Shown here: positions 14,392 to 17,216 of the stretch, piece after piece
How positions within the stretch are numbered: the first letter of the stretch is position 1
Layout: each line of letters opens with the position of its first letter
Assembly (NCBI GenBank): GCA_964639675.1
Contig: CAZXEK010000024.1
Coordinates: 1 to 17,216, forward strand
Source of the DNA: JACQCV01 sp964639675
GTDB taxonomy: Bacteria; Patescibacteriota; Minisyncoccia; Phycocordibacterales; UBA12445
Length of the DNA: 17,216 nt
Reading direction: 5' to 3'
Translations under genes and position numbers: made by a program
Notes under the pieces: generated by a model
Databases searched by the model: none
Told to the model about the DNA's origin: nothing
The model's input: only the letters and a program-made list of their open reading frames with translations

Positions 14392-17216
14392 TTATAGCAA
14401 CAGAGAAATTTTTAGGATCACCTCGCCTATCTTAACCTCTTGACCGTCATTAGTAGATTCTTTAATTGAAACCACATTAACTATCTTCTTAATCTCTGCC
14501 TCAAACTTGGTAATAAAATTCTTGCTAGAATCATCACCAGAAAAGATGAGATCCACTTTTTGGCCCGGCGTAAGACCCATCTCTTTTCTCATATTCTGAA
14601 GATATCTCGCCAGATCACGAAGGTTTCCTTCTTCCCTTAGTGAAGTTGTTATGTTCGTATCTAACCACACCTCACTTTCTAGCTCGAGGTCAAATGTAAC
14701 CTCTTTGACATTTACTTCATCCTTTATAAGTTCTAACAGGTCTAATCTATTTTTCAATTTTTCTTTTCTCAATTTTAATTTCGATAACGGCTGTCTGACT
14801 GGTATTGAAACTTTCTTTCTCTCATCTAAAGCAAGTGAGACAATATCTCTAACCATCTTCATCTCTTCAAAGATTTTCTCCTTAGCCTCTGGTTGATGAT
14901 CTACGGTCCCCCCAAAGAATGGCCAAGATTCTAGATGGACGCTTTTATCTTTTTCCCTGCTAACTCTCTGATAAATATCCTCTGCAATAAACGGCATAAA
15001 TGGCGCGATTATTTTTGAAAGCTCGACCAAGACATATCCTGTAGTCAAGACTGCCGAATCTCCTGACTTGAAACGATCTCTGGACCGTCTTAGATACCAG
15101 GTTGATAGATCATCTACAAAGTCCATAATCGGTCTAGATGCCCTATCTAACTCATAATCCTTAAGATGTTTATCCACATCCTCGGCTAAACTACTAAGTC
15201 GTGCCAAGATCCACTGATCCAAAACATTTTTACTCTGTGGTAAACTGATCTTGATGATATCACCCCTATAAAGTTCATAAAAAGAGAGAACATTCTGGAG
15301 CCTTAAAATAATTTTTTTATAAATTTCATTCACTGATGCTTCAGAAAATCTGAGATCTTCTCCCCTAACAGCAGGCGAAGATACCATGTAGTAACGCAAC
15401 GCATCAGCTCCGTACTTCTCTATTATATACATTGGATCTGGGTAGTTCTTAAGCCGTTTGCTCATCTTCTGCCCATCTTCGGCAAGTATTAAACCATTAA
15501 CAATAACATTTAAGAATGTCGGCTCATTAAATATGGCAGTCGACAAAACCATTAGCAGATAAAACCAGCCCCGTGTCTGATCTATACCCTCAGCGATAAA
15601 GTCCGCAGGAAAGTTAACCTCAAAACTCTCTTTATTTTCAAAGGGATAATGCGCCTGCGCATAAGGCATTGATCCAGACTCAAACCAACAATCAAAAACC
15701 TCGCTAACCCTTTTAAATTTGGCGCCACAATCACAGCCAAATGATATATTGTCTATATATGGCTTATGGAGATCAATCTCAAAGTCCTTATTGTGAGGAA
15801 CGGGTGAAAAATCCAATTTACGCACTTCAGCATTTTTAAGATAAAAAAGCTCTCGATAATCCCTTGAGAGATCCTTAATGATCTCTCGTGGAGAGATGCC
15901 GAGGGCCACCACTTGTATAAGCCATGCAGGATCACCATGGGAAATAAACAAGACATTTTTACCCTTGTGCTTATCTTCGATTTCATATAAAAGCGCACCA
16001 ACCCGATCCCTAACATCAGAAAGATTCTCGCCCCCTTCTGGCCTAACACTAAAACGTTCGAGTTGGTTCTTGAAGTGACTATGATAGGTCTCTATCGACT
16101 CATTATTATAAACACCAAAGTTCACTTCATGAAGCCTGTCATCATAAATAATTTTGTTCTTATCATAACCTATGATCTCTGCGGTAATCTCCGCTGTCTG
16201 ACGCGCCCTCGTATAGTCTGAGGCGATGATTAAATCAATCGATTCTCCCACAAGAGACTCTGCACTTGATTCTACTTGTCTTCTACCCTCTTCTGTCAAT
16301 TCATTGCCAATTGGTTCACAAGAAATAGAACCCAAGACATTTGAGGCCGCCTCCCCGTGTCGCATAATGGAATACCTGTTTGCAGATTTATAATGCTTCT
16401 TAAGATCTTCAAGAGACCCCATAACTTCAATCATCTTGCACCCACTACAACGCCAGACCGGCAGTGGTGCCCCCCAGTATCTAGAACGAGATATCGCCCA
16501 GTCACGCGCTCCCTCAAGCCACTTACCAAATCTGCCATCTCTGAAATTAGCTGGGACCCAATTGGTCTTTTGATTATTGGTAATTAATCTGTCCTTAAAT
16601 TCTGTGACCTTAACAAACCAAGAAGAGGAAGCGTAGTTTAAAAGTGGTGTATCGCAACGCCAACAGTGAGGATAAGGGTGAACAATCTTTTCTTTGGCAA
16701 AAAGTAATTCCCTGTGGGCTAAATTTCTTACTACTTCTACATCCGTTGCTTGGACATTATCTTTCGGCTTAACCTGAAGTCCGACAAAATCCGAAACCTC
16801 TGGCCTCATCCGTCCATCGGTGCCAACATGCTGGACAAAGGGTAGGTGTTCCTCCTTCCCCAAATTCATATCATCCTCACCGAATGCTGGAGCGATGTGT
16901 ACCACACCAGTGCCATCTATAGTTGTAACAAAGTCTGCACCATAAACCTTCCAACCATTTTCTAAATTTTTTAAACTCGAATCTTTAGAATAATAATCAA
17001 AAAGTGGTCTATACTTTCTACCTATCAACTTTTTACCCTCAAATTCTTCTACGATTTCATAATCATCCTTAATAACAGAGAGTCTTTCCTTAGCCAAAAT
17101 ATAATGAGTATCAGAAATTTTTATTTTACAATAGATCACCATCGGATTTATTGCCAAAGCCACATTGCCGGGCAGAGTCCAAGGAGTAGTGGTCCATGCC
17201 AATACAAAAGTCCCAG
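14392..17216 (-). CDS. ileS: Isoleucyl-tRNA synthetase with inserted histidine-phosphatase domain (5' end outside window)
   Basis: About 940 C-terminal residues are present; the reading frame is open at the window edge, so the HIGH motif and true start lie outside. Numbering starts at Leu 17202. The CP1 editing domain opens with WTTTPWTLPGN (3-13). Zinc cysteines are Cys180/183, then Cys252/255 and Cys490/492. DCWFESGSMPYAQAHYPF (about 504-521) and GIDQTRGWFY (539-548) are IleRS signatures. The signature loop is KMSKR (579-583) followed by LKNYPDP, as in the eukaryal/archaeal-like group. The anticodon domain follows from about 665. Oddly, about 185 residues (275-460) between the second and third cysteine pairs form a histidine-phosphatase domain. 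recO follows after 24 bases. Confidence 0.97.
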   Translation of the reverse strand, partial: GTFVLAWTTTPWTLPGNVALAINPMVIYCKIKISDTHYILAKERLSVIKDDYEIVEEFEGKKLIGRKYRPLFDYYSKDSSLKNLENGWKVYGADFVTTIDGTGVVHIAPAFGEDDMNLGKEEHLPFVQHVGTDGRMRPEVSDFVGLQVKPKDNVQATDVEVVRNLAHRELLFAKEKIVHPYPHCWRCDTPLLNYASSSWFVKVTEFKDRLITNNQKTNWVPANFRDGRFGKWLEGARDWAISRSRYWGAPLPVWRCSGCKMIEVMGSLEDLKKHYKSANRYSIMRHGEAASNVLGSISCEPIGNELTEEGRRQVESSAESLVGESIDLIIASDYTRARQTAEITAEIIGYDKNKIIYDDRLHEVNFGVYNNESIETYHSHFKNQLERFSVRPEGGENLSDVRDRVGALLYEIEDKHKGKNVLFISHGDPAWLIQVVALGISPREIIKDLSRDYRELFYLKNAEVRKLDFSPVPHNKDFEIDLHKPYIDNISFGCDCGAKFKRVSEVFDCWFESGSMPYAQAHYPFENKESFEVNFPADFIAEGIDQTRGWFYLLMVLSTAIFNEPTFLNVIVNGLILAEDGQKMSKRLKNYPDPMYIIEKYGADALRYYMVSSPAVRGEDLRFSEASVNEIYKKIILRLQNVLSFYELYRGDIIKISLPQSKNVLDQWILARLSSLAEDVDKHLKDYELDRASRPIMDFVDDLSTWYLRRSRDRFKSGDSAVLTTGYVLVELSKIIAPFMPFIAEDIYQRVSREKDKSVHLESWPFFGGTVDHQPEAKEKIFEEMKMVRDIVSLALDERKKVSIPVRQPLSKLKLRKEKLKNRLDLLELIKDEVNVKEVTFDLELESEVWLDTNITTSLREEGNLRDLARYLQNMRKEMGLTPGQKVDLIFSGDDSSKNFITKFEAEIKKIVNVVSIKESTNDGQEVKIGEVILKISLLL
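15823..16380 (-). other. Histidine-phosphatase (phosphoglycerate mutase-like) domain inside IleRS
   Basis: The inserted domain starts with RYSIMRHGEAASN, the RHG phosphohistidine loop with nucleophile His282 and Arg281. SDYTRARQTAEI (328-339) gives the second conserved arginine (Arg332 or Arg334). LHEVNFG (357-363) carries an acidic residue, Glu359, at the place of the family's general acid. FISHGD (419-424) gives His422. The core set of histidine-phosphatase residues is therefore present, suggesting an active fold of the branch 1 type (cobalamin phosphatase/GpmB-like). The frame is continuous through both junctions, with no stop or shift. The substrate is unknown. Confidence 0.9.

Noticed and set aside
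15823..16380. The IleRS phosphatase segment as an assembly chimera or a separate gene
   Set aside because: The frame is continuous through both junctions, flanking zinc cysteines and IleRS motifs are intact on both sides, and base composition looks like the neighbours. A chimera cannot be fully excluded without reads.
17200..17202. TTG at 17202 as the ileS start
   Set aside because: The frame stays open to the window edge (Gly-Thr-Phe-Val precede it), and the residues here belong to the editing domain, well inside a normal IleRS. The start lies outside the window.
1..17216. CRISPR array, tRNA or rRNA genes, prophage or transposase genes
   Set aside because: No regularly spaced direct repeats, cloverleaf sequences, rRNA signatures or transposase motifs were seen in reading the window.

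Overview
The window looks like a stretch of a small, AT-rich bacterial genome of the Patescibacteria/CPR type, probably Parcubacteria-like. This is inference from gene content, with no database search. The signs are housekeeping genes packed on one strand, an S6-SSB-S18 operon that ends without L9, an EF-P with a non-canonical tip, a short RecO, a large DUF11-like membrane protein beside recO and glyS, and start codons that mostly lack Shine-Dalgarno sites.

Layout. The left part (1-900, plus strand) holds a small cysteine/histidine-rich protein with its own terminator, then yqeY. Next comes a minus-strand M1 aminopeptidase (911-3481). A 190-base divergent gap follows, with promoters and a terminator-like hairpin, then plus-strand efp (3673-4245). 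A bidirectional terminator at 4244-4272 separates efp from a long run of minus-strand genes that fills the rest of the window. In transcription order, right to left, these are ileS (5' end outside the window), recO, a 645-residue membrane-anchored protein, glyS, an M16 peptidase, an AI-2E-family membrane protein, metG, tatD, rpsF, ssb and rpsR.

How the genes work together. Most serve translation: three aminoacyl-tRNA synthetases (Ile, Gly, Met), EF-P, S6, S18 and YqeY. SSB, RecO and TatD belong to DNA maintenance or nuclease functions. The two zinc peptidases (M1, M16) fit peptide turnover. The 645-residue protein and the AI-2E protein are at the membrane.

The most notable points are these. 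(1) A complete histidine-phosphatase domain sits inside the zinc-binding insertion of isoleucyl-tRNA synthetase. (2) A roughly 140-bp nested palindrome lies between metG and tatD; it looks like a MITE, has a 7-bp flanking direct repeat, and its terminal motif recurs at the left edge of the window. (3) Several promoters have -10 boxes only 6-7 bases from the start codon, which predicts leaderless mRNAs. (4) A promoter-hairpin-terminator arrangement precedes efp. No CRISPR array, tRNA, rRNA or intact transposase was seen. No gene-free stretch exceeds 300 bases; the longest are 3482-3672 and 6364-6555, and both are described below.
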